Shown piece by piece: positions 1-8,275 of a stretch of 28,930 nucleotides of DNA. The stretch covers positions 1 through 28,930 of the forward strand of contig DATFXR010000778.1 in the NCBI GenBank assembly GCA_035315685.1, in the 5' to 3' direction. The position numbers were made by a program, and so were the translations under genes. The stretch comes from QHWK01 sp035315685 (GTDB lineage Bacteria > Acidobacteriota > Vicinamibacteria > Vicinamibacterales > CAVVIG01). Below the pieces are notes generated by a model. The model saw only the letters and a program-made list of their open reading frames with translations. It ran no database searches and was not told the DNA's origin. Position 1 is the first letter of the stretch; each line of letters starts with the position of its first letter.

Positions 1-184
1 TCAGCTTGCCATCCTGTTCCAGACGATAGAGCGAGGGAAACAGCGATCCCGGATTGACATGGAAGTGATCGTGGCTGAGAGCGGCCAGACGCTGCGAGAT
101 GCCGTAGCCGTGCAGCGGCTCGCGCGCGAGAATCGTCAGGATCATCAGATCGAGTGTGCCTTGCGGGATGTCCAGCTTCTGCAC
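1..184 (-). CDS. PadR-family transcriptional regulator, N-terminal part (cut by window edge)
   Basis: Reading the minus strand from a GTG at 184 gives 61 codons that run off the window edge. The product begins MQKLDIPQGTLDLMIL and continues through LHGYGIS and FPSLYRLEQDG. These are the hallmarks of the PadR winged helix: the 'GxLDxxIL' opening, 'HGY' before the recognition helix and 'LYPxLxRLExxG' leading into the wing. An AAGGA ribosome-binding site lies about 6 nt before the GTG and supports this start. In Acidobacteriota such genes usually sit just upstream of an ADOP permease, so the continuation to the left probably contains one; that is inference. The family is certain from sequence, but the regulated target is not visible. 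Confidence 0.88.
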   Translation of the reverse strand, partial: MQKLDIPQGTLDLMILTILAREPLHGYGISQRLAALSHDHFHVNPGSLFPSLYRLEQDGKL

Positions 185-215
185 GCCGTTCCTTCGGGGC
201 TTCGAGATGACGCAC

Positions 216-244
216 AGGATTCTCCTACTCCTTTAGGCTGTCAA
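216..244 (-). promoter_or_regulatory. Possible promoter of the left-edge PadR gene
   Basis: On the minus strand a perfect TTGACA lies at 244-239. A weak -10 (AATCCT, 221-216) follows after 17 nt. Between them is the short direct repeat AGGAGTAGGAG. The -35 is convincing and the -10 is poor. Confidence 0.3.
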
Positions 245-655
245 GATGACGGCCCGCACGAGCTGAGCGGCGCCACGCTGGCCGTTGCGGATGGCGACGC
301 GTTCGAGGCGGAGACGTCCGCCTTCCGTCGTGCTGCCTACCGGCCGTGAGTGATCGAACAACATGGCCAAGTGCCCAACCAGTCACGCGTATCGTGACGG
401 CATCACCAGGACAAAAGGCGGTTCCGTCGCGCCACACCGCGTCGAGCATTCGACGCACGCGTCGAGTCACGCGCGACATCGCGATGCCGCGACCGCGGCG
501 AACGACCGCGCCGGTCGTAATCAAACGTTGTCGCGGCCGCCGGCTCCGCGGAAGCCCCAGCGCCAATCGATAGCCGCGGCTCGCCCTTTGCGCTTTCAGT
601 CTGCACGAGGAGCCATCTACAATAGGGCACCACATTCTGATCGCGATTCGTCATG
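245..655. other. Stretch with no convincing gene
   Basis: About 400 nt of GC-rich sequence. Open frames exist on both strands, but they are arginine-rich, low in hydrophobic residues, resemble no family I know and lack ribosome-binding sites. It probably contains the upstream control region of the left-edge PadR gene and decayed sequence leading into the propeller remnant that follows. Confidence 0.5.
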
Positions 656-659
656 GTGC

Positions 660-990
660 TCGCGCCCGGCGCTCGACTCGGCGCGGACCGGCCGCGGCCG
701 ACAGTCGACTGCTCGACCTTGCCCTGGGGAATTCCGGATCGAATGGAACACGGACGGCAGTTCGCTGTTTACTGGGAGAGAGGATCAAGCGCGGCTAACG
801 ATTTCAGGTATAGATCTGCGTTCTGGCCGCTTGTTTCCGGTCACGAACATCACGGTCTTCGATCCTGCGGGGTTCACTCAATTCTGGGGATACGTCATGA
901 CACCAGAACAAGAGGACGACGGTCTTCAGCGTCGGGCGCACACTCAGTGATGTGTTGATCGTCGACGGATTGAAATCGTCCACGCCGTCC
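660..990 (+). pseudogene. Remnant of the C-terminus of a TolB/WD40 propeller protein (frameshifted)
   Basis: In one frame, about 715-905 encodes EFRIEWNTDGSSLFTG, then a segment ending in FDPAGFTQFWGYVMTPE. This resembles the last blade of the propellers attached to acidobacterial Ser/Thr kinases, typically 'PIxWSxDGRSLFV ... DPAGV ... LTPDG'. Near 910 the match jumps to another frame, which reads TTVFSVGRTLSDVLIVDGLK and resembles the usual ending 'YxYSYRRxLSDLYLVEGLK'. Both halves keep recognisable order but no single frame spans them, and there is no kinase domain or start codon upstream. Upstream of 715 similarity fades; a PRPT near 690 in a third frame may be a further trace. The assignment rests on remembered family patterns, not a search. 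Confidence 0.6.
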
Positions 991-1103
991 GGCGCAGGAC
1001 GGCGACGGAAGCTGTCGGACAGCGCTCGCGACAGTCTCCGCGGAAGCGAGTTGTGCAGCGGACAGCCGTCGATTGAAACGAACAGCAAAACAGGAGCTTC
1101 GTT

Positions 1104-1592
1104 ATGCCACCGGACATCTTCGCGAAGATCGGCGACATCAGGGGTGAGTCGCTCGACGCCAAACACGCGGACGAGATCGAAGTGCTCTCGTGGTCGTGGG
1201 GGTTCACCCAGAGCGGGACCATCGCGCACGGCGGCGGCGGCGGGGCGGGCAAGGCCAACTTCAACGATTTCAACTTCACCCACCACGTCGACAAGGCCTC
1301 GCCGCAGCTGATGCTGGCGTGCGCGATCGGCGAGCACATCAAGGAAGCGACCATCACGGTCCGCAAGGCTGGCAAAGGGCAGCAGGAATTCCTGATCGTC
1401 AGGATGGCCGACGTCATGATCACCGGCATCGCGCCGAACGCCGCGGCTGACGGCGCGGCGACAACGACATCGGAAAACGTGGCGCTACAGTTCGCGCAGG
1501 TAGATGTGGAATACAGGCCGCAAAAGCAGGACGGTTCGCTCGATGTTGGCGTCCACTTCAAGTTCGACATCAACGGCAACAAACCACTCTAA
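1104..1592 (+). CDS. hcp: Hcp family type VI secretion system tube protein
   Basis: A 162-residue protein, the usual length for Hcp1 (PF05638). It starts MPPDIFAKIGDIRGES, matching the family opening 'xxFLKIxGIxGES'. It continues with the typical 'EIEVLSWSWG' strand and FNFTHHVDKASPQLMLAC (family: 'xFTKxxDKASPxLxxAC'), and ends with a long beta-strand series. Hcp hexamers stack into the inner tube of the contractile type VI machine and also carry effectors. An AGGAG lies 7 nt before the ATG. A run of five glycines near residues 47-51 sits in a loop. No other T6SS gene (TssB/C, VgrG, ClpV) occurs in the window, so this is an orphan copy; it may serve a distant T6SS locus. Confidence 0.93.
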   Translation: MPPDIFAKIGDIRGESLDAKHADEIEVLSWSWGFTQSGTIAHGGGGGAGKANFNDFNFTHHVDKASPQLMLACAIGEHIKEATITVRKAGKGQQEFLIVRMADVMITGIAPNAAADGAATTTSENVALQFAQVDVEYRPQKQDGSLDVGVHFKFDINGNKPL

Positions 1593-1832
1593 GACGCGGC
1601 AAAGTGCGCGCCCACCGTACCGGAAGTGTGATGCAAAATTGTGGCTCTTCATCGATTTGAGTGCGGCCTCACTTTATTCAAACCTGACAATGGATCTCAC
1701 GACGATGGACTGTCCGCCTTTGGTGACTCTCGTGTAAGGTCGCGTATAACGCCGTTTGGGCGAGCGACTCGATGTGTCCCAGAAATTCCTAATCGTCGAG
1801 CGACGGGACTCGGTGCTGGTTTGGTCTGGGGC

Positions 1833-4547
1833 TCACTCATATCGTAGGGCGATGAGCGGATCGACACGCGTGGCGCGCCGAGCCGGCAGGTAGCTCGCGA
1901 TCAGGGCCGAGGCCGCGAGCATCGCCACGACCGCGACATACGTGATCGGATCGGTGCTCGCAACCCCAGACATCAGGCCACTCATCAGCCGCGTCAGCAT
2001 CAGCGCTGCGGGAACACCGATGACGATGCCCGCGGCGACAAGACCCATCGCGCTCCCGACAATCAGCCGGAAGATCTGGCGGCGGCTTGCGCCGACTGCA
2101 ATCCGGACGCCGATCTCGCGCGTCCGCTGCTCGACGGCATAGGCGAGAATTCCGTAGAGCCCGAGCGCGGCGAGCAGCAGCGCGACGGCGGCAAAGAACG
2201 ACATGACGATTGTCGTGAACCGTGGCTGGCCTGCGGATGCCGCGACGATGTCTGCCATCGGCCGGACATTCGCGAGCGGTAAACCAGAATCGATCGAGGC
2301 CACGGCGGCCCGCGCCGAGGCGACGACATCCGCCGGATTTCCAGGCACGCGGACGACGAATGTCATGTTTCGCCCGGGAATGGGTGGCCGCGGCGCTTGC
2401 TCGAACGACGCGTAGACAGCAGGCGGCGCCGGCGCGGCAGCGCCCAGCGATCGAACGTCCCCAACGATGCCGACGATGCGAATCGACGGATTCGTCTCCG
2501 GCGGGTAGTAGCGAATCGCTTTGCCAATCGGATCCTCGCCCGGCCAGTAGAGGCGCGCGGCGGTCTCATTGATGACCGCCACGGGCGGCCGCCCTGCCAC
2601 GTCAGCCTCATCGATCAACCGCCCGCGCTTCAGCGGCAGGCGAAGCGCCTGAAACAGCCGCGCCGTCGCCAACAGGTATCGCGCGTTAAACCCGGGCGCT
2701 CCGGTTGCCGGCACCGGTCGTCCTTCAATCGTGAAACTGTCCGCCGGTCCGGTCGAGACGAGCGGGAGATTCGACACTGCGCCGGCCACGCCGACGCCAG
2801 GCGCGGTCGCCAGACGCGCTTCGATCGTCGAGAGGATACGCCGCGCCGCAGCTGCGTCTCGCTGGCGGGCGGGCGGAATCGAGATGCCGAATGTCAACAC
2901 GTGATCCGGGTCGATGCCGAGATCGATCCGCTGAAGATGCTGATACGACCGGATCAAGAGCAACGCGCCGGCGAGCAGCACGATGCTCAGGGCAAGCTGT
3001 CCGACGACGAGGGCCGAGCGAGCGGGAACAGCGCGACGCGAAGTCGTCGACGTTCCCGATTCCGCTCGTAGCGTTTCCTGCATCCGCGCGCCGGTCGCCT
3101 GCAGGGCCGGCACGATGCCGACCAGCAGGCCGGTGACGACTATCAACGCGAAGGTGTACAGCATCGCCGCATGGTCGATTGAGATCGGCTGCGAGACCGG
3201 CAGCCGTTGCGGGTAGAGCGTCAGTAGGCCGGTGAGCAGCGAACTCGCGAGAACGAGACCAAGGGCGCCGCCGAGCCCCGCGAGCAACATCGCCTCGACG
3301 ATCAGCTGGCGAACCAGACGGCGCCGGTTCGCGCCGAGCACGTGCCGCACCGCAAATTCCCGACGTCGCGCCTGCGTATTCGAAATGAGCAGGGCCGCGA
3401 GATTGACGCAGACAATTAGCAGAACGAATAGGACGGCGCCGGTGATCAGGACCAGCGCGTCGCGCTGGGTGCCCACGACATCCTCGTGCAGCGGTCGCAT
3501 CACGGCGAAGTGGCCCTTCGCGTAGTGATCCGGAAACCGCTCCGACCAGTACGCACGGAGCGACTGCAGCTGCGCGTCGGCCTGCCCGGGGGTGACACCG
3601 TCGCGCAGTCGTGCAATGGCCACGAACGGATGACTCCCGCGGTTATAAGGCGTTTCTGCGGTATCGACTGGTAGCGCGATCCACGCACTCACTCGATCGT
3701 CGCGGAACGCAAAGCTGTCGGGCATGACGCCGATCACTTCACACGGTTGATCGTCGAGCCTGATCGTCGAGCCGATCGCGCTAAAGGTCCTCTCTGACGT
3801 CTCGTGACTGAGAATCGCCAGACAGCTTTCCGGTCGACGAGCTTCTTCCTCGGTGAAGATTCGTCCACGCGCCGGCTTTACACCGACCACGTTAAAGAAT
3901 CCCGCAGTGACGCGCGTGATGAGCAGGCGCTCAGCGTCACCTCCGTCGCGCGTGAGATTCCGGTTGGTGAAGTCGTAGGCGGCGACGCCGCTGAACGCAT
4001 CGACGCGGCTGCGGACGTCGCTGAACTCCGGGCCGGAGAGCGGAAAGTAGGGAAAGTCCACACCGGTGGTCGGCAGGTACCGCGAATACAGCGCCATCAG
4101 GCGCTCACTGGCTGGAAATGGCAACGGTCGAAGCAGCACTGCATTGACGACTGAAAAGATGGCGGCGTTCGATCCGATCCCGAGCGCAAGCGTGAGGGCC
4201 GCCACGACCGTGAATCCGGGTCGCTTCCGAAGAGTGCGCAGTCCGTATAGGAGGTCCTGTCCGAGGTCGGCGGCCAGGCGGCCGGGCGGCGCTCCTGGCG
4301 CGATTGGGGACGACAGATGCGCCTGACGAAGGGGCGCCATGTGCCGCGCCAGCCCGTCACTACCCCTGAACTCCGCTAGCGTCAGCCGCTTCGCCTCGTC
4401 CGACGACACGCCTTCCGCGATCCACTCGCGCCAGCGGTCATCGAGATGCTGCGAGAGCTCCTCGACGATCTCGAGCTCGCGCGTCGGCGTCAGACGCAGC
4501 GACGAAAGCCGTTCGCGCACCTCCCGCGCCCAGTCATCCCTCGACAT
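1833..4547 (-). CDS. ADOP-type ABC transporter permease (MacB/FtsX-like)
   Basis: A 904-residue protein. Residues 1-65 form the ADOP N-terminal segment (WAREVRERLSSLRLTPTREL, then SQHLDDRWREW), found on permeases paired with PadR regulators. A transmembrane helix follows at about 110-140 (GFTVVAALTLALGIGSNAAI), then a MacB periplasmic domain and three helices at about 375-480. A second half follows with a helix near 515, another periplasmic domain and three C-terminal helices ending ARRATRVDPLIALRYE, the classic FtsX/MacB tail. No ATPase domain is present, so a separate ATP-binding subunit would be needed. It probably moves lipids, peptides or toxic compounds across the envelope; the substrate is unknown. 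GGGAG lies 7 nt before the ATG, inside the 3' end of the PadR gene, and the reading frames overlap by 14 nt. Confidence 0.93.
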   Translation of the reverse strand: MSRDDWAREVRERLSSLRLTPTRELEIVEELSQHLDDRWREWIAEGVSSDEAKRLTLAEFRGSDGLARHMAPLRQAHLSSPIAPGAPPGRLAADLGQDLLYGLRTLRKRPGFTVVAALTLALGIGSNAAIFSVVNAVLLRPLPFPASERLMALYSRYLPTTGVDFPYFPLSGPEFSDVRSRVDAFSGVAAYDFTNRNLTRDGGDAERLLITRVTAGFFNVVGVKPARGRIFTEEEARRPESCLAILSHETSERTFSAIGSTIRLDDQPCEVIGVMPDSFAFRDDRVSAWIALPVDTAETPYNRGSHPFVAIARLRDGVTPGQADAQLQSLRAYWSERFPDHYAKGHFAVMRPLHEDVVGTQRDALVLITGAVLFVLLIVCVNLAALLISNTQARRREFAVRHVLGANRRRLVRQLIVEAMLLAGLGGALGLVLASSLLTGLLTLYPQRLPVSQPISIDHAAMLYTFALIVVTGLLVGIVPALQATGARMQETLRAESGTSTTSRRAVPARSALVVGQLALSIVLLAGALLLIRSYQHLQRIDLGIDPDHVLTFGISIPPARQRDAAAARRILSTIEARLATAPGVGVAGAVSNLPLVSTGPADSFTIEGRPVPATGAPGFNARYLLATARLFQALRLPLKRGRLIDEADVAGRPPVAVINETAARLYWPGEDPIGKAIRYYPPETNPSIRIVGIVGDVRSLGAAAPAPPAVYASFEQAPRPPIPGRNMTFVVRVPGNPADVVASARAAVASIDSGLPLANVRPMADIVAASAGQPRFTTIVMSFFAAVALLLAALGLYGILAYAVEQRTREIGVRIAVGASRRQIFRLIVGSAMGLVAAGIVIGVPAALMLTRLMSGLMSGVASTDPITYVAVVAMLAASALIASYLPARRATRVDPLIALRYE

Positions 4548-4893
4548 GTTCGACTCCCGTCACGCGGCGGACGGCTTCGACGAACGCGTTCCACGTCTTT
4601 CGCTGCAGCGCGAGAACGCGCCGTCCGTCGGCAGTCACCCTGTAGAAGCGGCGGCGCCGCTCCCCGGCCTTCTCGACCCACGCGCCCGTGATCCAGCCGC
4701 GCTCCTCGAGGCGATAGAGCAGCGGATAGAGGGAATCGATGTGAAACGTCAGCTGGCCGCCGGACCGCATGTGAATCAGCTTGCTCAACTCGTAACCGTG
4801 GCGGGGCCGCGCCTCGAGCAGTGAGAGGATGAGCAGTTCGGCAGAGCCCCTCTTCAGTTCGCGATCCAGGGCGCGGGTATTGATACCTGTCAT
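4534..4893 (-). CDS. PadR-family transcriptional regulator
   Basis: A 119-residue winged-helix repressor. It shows the PadR signatures SAELLILSLLEARPRHGYEL, the wing-preceding LYPLLYRLEERGWI, and GERRRRFYRVTADGRRVL, corresponding to the family's 'xxRRRKYYxLTxxGRxxL'. Its reading frame overlaps the permease start by 14 nt, so the two are co-transcribed and probably translationally coupled; it most likely controls the permease and itself. No ribosome-binding site is visible before the ATG at 4893. The best -10 sits only 6 nt upstream, which suggests a leaderless mRNA. A perfect 10-bp inverted repeat straddles the promoter and first codons. Confidence 0.94.
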   Translation of the reverse strand: MTGINTRALDRELKRGSAELLILSLLEARPRHGYELSKLIHMRSGGQLTFHIDSLYPLLYRLEERGWITGAWVEKAGERRRRFYRVTADGRRVLALQRKTWNAFVEAVRRVTGVEHVEG

Positions 4894-4920
4894 AAACAGA
4901 TAGTATGAAGACAGGTATCA
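4881..4920. promoter_or_regulatory. Perfect inverted repeat over the padR promoter (likely PadR operator)
   Basis: TGATACCTGT at 4881-4890 and its exact reverse complement ACAGGTATCA at 4911-4920 are separated by 20 nt. One arm covers PadR codons 2-4. The other lies between the predicted -35 and -10. This placement suits an autorepressor that blocks RNA polymerase; the protein that binds is inferred to be the adjacent PadR. Confidence 0.7.
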
Positions 4921-4930
4921 GCAGTGTCAA
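4900..4930 (-). promoter_or_regulatory. Promoter of the padR-permease operon
   Basis: A perfect TTGACA lies at 4930-4925 on the minus strand. Candidate -10 boxes are TACTAT at 4905-4900 (19-nt spacer) and CATACT at 4907-4902 (17-nt spacer). With TACTAT, transcription would begin at or next to the ATG at 4893. Confidence 0.55.
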
Positions 4931-5213
4931 CGGGGCTCTCTGTAGGCCAAAAACCGGTGGTCTCGTCGCCCTGTTGTCACACGTTGGAGAGGACGCATGG
5001 GATCGCGGCGAGAGTGCCTCGGGTTCTCGGTCTAGAAGGGTTTCGCGTTGAGACGATCACGTGGGACGGAGAGCGAGAACGCCGTTCGGAAATCAGTCCA
5101 GTACGCCGTTCGACTGAAATCCATCGAAAGGCCGTTCATTCTACGCCAGCCAACCTGATTCGGCGTATGCGATGAAACGTGCCGCCGCGTTCCTGCTGGG
5201 CGACTCTTCAAAC
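4931..5213. other. Non-coding gap between the padR promoter and a haloperoxidase remnant
   Basis: Slightly under 300 nt without a supportable gene. It contains two copies of ACGCCGTTCG at 5079 and 5103. No terminator with a T-run is visible. Confidence 0.4.
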
Positions 5214-6125
5214 TCAACGGCCTTTGCCATCGTGGTGGCTCTCGACCTGGCCGAGTTCGCCACAACGGAGGCCGGCGTCCTCGTCGGCTTCTCCACGATT
5301 CACATCGTCGTGTTCGTCGCGCAGCCTCAGCGCATGACGAACGACGAATCGACCGACGCATCGACCGGCGCGCATGCCCTGCTCGTCCGAGTGGCGGAAG
5401 TGGATCCCTTCCCAGACACGTGCGTTGATCACTTCGTCGATGCCCTGACTGAATTGCGTCCAGAGATGATCGAAGGTCGGGTGGGCCGGGTGTGCGCCAC
5501 GATGGTCACGCCTGGACTATCACTGAAGAGCGCAGTCAGGATCTGGGCCATGGCGCCGCTGATTTCGTTATGCGCGGAGGGATACTCGGGAAATGCCGGC
5601 GTCGCGAGAAACGGCCCCCAGCCTGGATCCGGTGAAATGCGGACGCCATCGGCGCTGCGGATCGCGCTGATCGGACGCCATACGTTGTAGGTGTACTTGG
5701 AGTCCCAGCACGCGATCGCCGCGTCGGCTGCAGCGATGTTCAGGAGCGCGAACAGCCGTGCGTTGTCGGAAATGCTCAGACCCTTGGCTGCAGCCACCTG
5801 CCGCGCGACCGGGTTCCACAGGATGACGGCGGAAGGAGTCCACCACCTCGCCACATCGGTCTGATGCGGCGTGCGGACGATGCTGTTGAGAGCACCAAAA
5901 TCGTGCACCTCCTCGACGTCGTGCACGTACCGGTTGCCATTGACTCGCGGCGGAGGCGGAAGGCGGAATTGCGATCCCCGCCGGATGACCCATGGGGTTA
6001 CTGTGCCCCAGCCTGGCCGCAACGCCGCCGCGAATGCGGGGAGCGTCGGGACCCACACGCCAGGATTGCCCGCGCCCGGCAGCGTATACGGAAACTGTGC
6101 GGACGCTGAACCGTTGTCCCAGGCC
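5214..6125 (-). pseudogene. Vanadium-dependent haloperoxidase / PAP2-superfamily remnant (N-terminally truncated, frameshifted)
   Basis: Similarity begins near 6118 with DNGSASAQFPY and GVWVPTLPAFAAAL, a mid-protein segment of the vanadium haloperoxidase-like family. It continues through KYTYNVWRPISAIR (the K...RP vanadate-binding motif) and FPEYPSAHNE (PSGH-like motif). Near 5485 the frame breaks: the first frame ends at 5429 after nonsense residues. The correct continuation PTFDHLWTQFSQGIDEVINA then ARVWEGIHFRHSDEQG (SRxxxGxH-like motif) is in the -1-shifted frame, which runs to 5214. One missing base in a GGCCC run would explain it. The first ~100 residues of a normal family member are absent. 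Intact relatives form phosphatase-like helical bundles that bind vanadate or phosphate; this copy is probably inactive unless the frameshift is a sequencing error. Confidence 0.82.
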
Positions 6126-6129
6126 CAGC

Positions 6130-7044
6130 GTGCTCGCTGGTTCAAATCCATGGCGGTCGTCGTCGGGGCGCTGATCGTGGCGGGTGGATGGACCTGGCTG
6201 CGTCTGAGACGATCTCCTGCCCCGGAATATGTGCAGCTCACGAATTACGCAGACTCGGTAACTTCCCCTGCACTGTCTCCTGACGGCCGGATGCCGGTGT
6301 TCTTGCGAGGCGCGGACAGGTTCCGTGGCCCTGGCGAGGTGTACGTCAAGCTCCTCCCCGACGGGCCGCCGTTTCAGCTCACGCACGACGGCGTGGCAAA
6401 GATGAGCCCTGTCTTCTCTCCGGACGGCGCGCGCATCGCGTACACCACGCTCCTCGCCGCGACAGGTGACGTCACTCGAGGCCTCGCGCCCGTTCTTCGG
6501 CCGTGATGGCGACGTCTACTTCCTGGGCAAGGAGGGAGAGTTCCAGTACGTCTACCGCACGAAAGAGGGAAATTCACTCAGTGAGAAAGTCGTCGCGGAC
6601 CCGATCATTTACTTGATCGCAGTCTCGCCCGATGGTCATTGGCTGGTCGCTTGGATCGCGTACGGGAGGGATGAAAGTACCCAGGCGCTCGTGGCGTATC
6701 CAACGCGTGGAGGCCCGAAGCAACTCATTTGCAACGCGTGCGCGATCAGTGGACCGTACAATCCCGGAGGGCCGATGGTGAGCTGGACGCGCGATCAACA
6801 GTTCATGTTCTTCAAATCCATCCTGGGCGGCATGGATCACAAGACGTTCGTCGTGCCCCTGCGATCGGGAGAGGCGCTGCCAACCTTGCCGCATTCCGGG
6901 TTGCAGTCTCATCGCGATCTGTTGGCCGTGCCTGGAGCCTGGGACATCGCGGAGGAGGATGTGTTTCCCGGAACATCGTCGTCGGTTTATGCGTTTACCC
7001 GAAAGACGACACGACGCAATCTGTACAGCATCCCTGTTCCGTGA
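6130..7044 (+). pseudogene. TolB-type beta-propeller protein remnant (N-terminally truncated, internally broken)
   Basis: From about 6150 the plus strand encodes one membrane helix (AVVVGALIVAGGWTWL). Propeller repeats follow: LTNYADSVTSPALSPDGR, GEVYVKLLPDGPPFQLTHDG and MSPVFSPDGARIAYTT, then a stop at 6506. The C-terminal part continues in another frame from about 6485 (FFGRDGDVYFLGKEGEFQYV; ADPIIYLIAVSPDGHWLVAW) and ends at 7044 with EEDVFPGTSSSVYAFTRKTT and RNLYSIPVP, a typical family ending. Full-length relatives carry an N-terminal Ser/Thr kinase or winged-helix DNA-binding domain before the helix; here that is missing. Several blades also seem lost at the frame change. The gene begins where the haloperoxidase remnant on the other strand also breaks off. 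Confidence 0.8.
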
Positions 7045-7345
7045 GACCGCAAACCTGCGCGCGAGCCAGGCTCGTGGCACTCGGTGTCACGGTCCCGCAC
7101 CGTGATCGGCTCGAATCCGCCTGCGTCCTACACGGACCCCGGCCGGCGGAAATCGCTGGCGTCGCTCGCGTCCGGTTTATTGTGCGGATAGGCCTCGATC
7201 CACGCCGCCCCGCGGGCAGAGGCGTCAACATCCAAACGGCAGAGCCGAGCGATCGTCGATCGCGCGCGACCTGGCTGTGGCGACCGGCGGCTCGCCGGGC
7301 GATGGCCGATCGCCAAGGCGCCTGTTTCGTTGTACCGTTGTTACC

Positions 7346-8158
7346 GTGCATTTACGTCGCTGTTTCCTCCCGGCCGCGCGGATTGACCGGAAGCTCACGC
7401 TTTGGCTCGGCTCGCTCGCGACGCTGACGGCGTTCAACGTGGCGCTCTGGATTTGGATTGCGAGCTCTATCTCGCACCGGACACGCTACGCTGAGATGCA
7501 GCTCCTGCTGTCCGGTGTCTACGTCGGCGTGTGCGGCTTCCGATCGCTGTTTCCTCGCGTCGATCTCGAACGCATCTGCCTGTGGGACACGTGGCTCTCC
7601 ACCATCCTGATCGGCCGGACCGTGGCGACGATCGCGGAATTGTGCTTCGCCTTGCAGTGTGGCTTGTTCGTGCAGCGGCTGGCGGACATTACCGGCATGC
7701 CGCTGCTCCACGCCGGAGCAACCGCCTGCGTGCCGCTCGTCATCCTCGCCGAACTGGTCTGCTGGTACGCGGTGCTGTCGCTGAACCATATCGGACACGC
7801 GATCGAGGAATCGTTGTGGGCGCTGCTCATGCTGATCCTGTCGGCGGCGTTCGGATCGGCCGCGATCGCTGCACAGGGACCGCTTCGCATGATGCTGATC
7901 GCGGGTTTCGCGGTCGGAATTGGCGCCGGACTGACGATGGCGTACGACGTCAGGATGTACGTCCGTCGCTCGATGACGACCGCCAGCGTCCGTTTATCCT
8001 TCGCGACGGGATTGCGCGACAGCCGGCTGCGTCGGCACCCGTCGCTGGCCTGGGAGCTCTGGCGCGAGGAGGTGCCGTGGATGACGCTCTACTTCAGCAT
8101 CGGTGTGTGGACGAGCCTGGCCATGGTTCTCCTCGAATGGGCGGCCTTGCGCTCGTGA
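7346..8158 (+). CDS. Multi-pass membrane protein of unknown function
   Basis: I do not recognise the family. From the GTG at 7346 the product is 270 residues with about six or seven hydrophobic segments: LTLWLGSLATLTAFNVALWI; a segment around LLLSGVYVGVCGF; one around ILIGRTVATIAELCFALQ; ACVPLVILAELVCWYAVLSL; LWALLMLILSAAFGSAAIAA; MMLIAGFAVGIGAGLTMAY; and LYFSIGVWTSLAMVLLEWAA. Arginine-rich loops lie between them. The frame is open back to a GTG at 7277, but the extra 23 residues are arginine/glycine-rich and unlike a membrane protein N-terminus, so I prefer 7346; neither start has a clear ribosome-binding site. Its downstream neighbour cluster on the minus strand converges on it. Confidence 0.75.
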   Translation: MHLRRCFLPAARIDRKLTLWLGSLATLTAFNVALWIWIASSISHRTRYAEMQLLLSGVYVGVCGFRSLFPRVDLERICLWDTWLSTILIGRTVATIAELCFALQCGLFVQRLADITGMPLLHAGATACVPLVILAELVCWYAVLSLNHIGHAIEESLWALLMLILSAAFGSAAIAAQGPLRMMLIAGFAVGIGAGLTMAYDVRMYVRRSMTTASVRLSFATGLRDSRLRRHPSLAWELWREEVPWMTLYFSIGVWTSLAMVLLEWAALRS

Positions 8159-8275
8159 GGCGCGTCGCTGTGCTTCTGCCCTGAAGCTGGCGCGTCTGCA
8201 CACGGCGTTTCGGGTTGCGCGCACGCACGACGAAGACGGACCTTCGCGATCTGCATCGACAGCGACTCGGACCGA

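Noticed and set aside
225..654. Several overlapping open frames on both strands
   Set aside because: Arginine-rich, no ribosome-binding site, no family resemblance, and mutually overlapping; typical of high-GC random frames.
944..1582. Long minus-strand frame opposite hcp
   Set aside because: It mirrors hcp codons in antisense; hcp has a proper start signal and clear family match.
5079..5125. Repeat ACGCCGTTCG at 5079 and 5103 with nearby imperfect inverted GGAAATCAGTC/GACTGAAATCC
   Set aside because: Short, imperfect and unconnected to a start codon; could be chance in GC-rich DNA.
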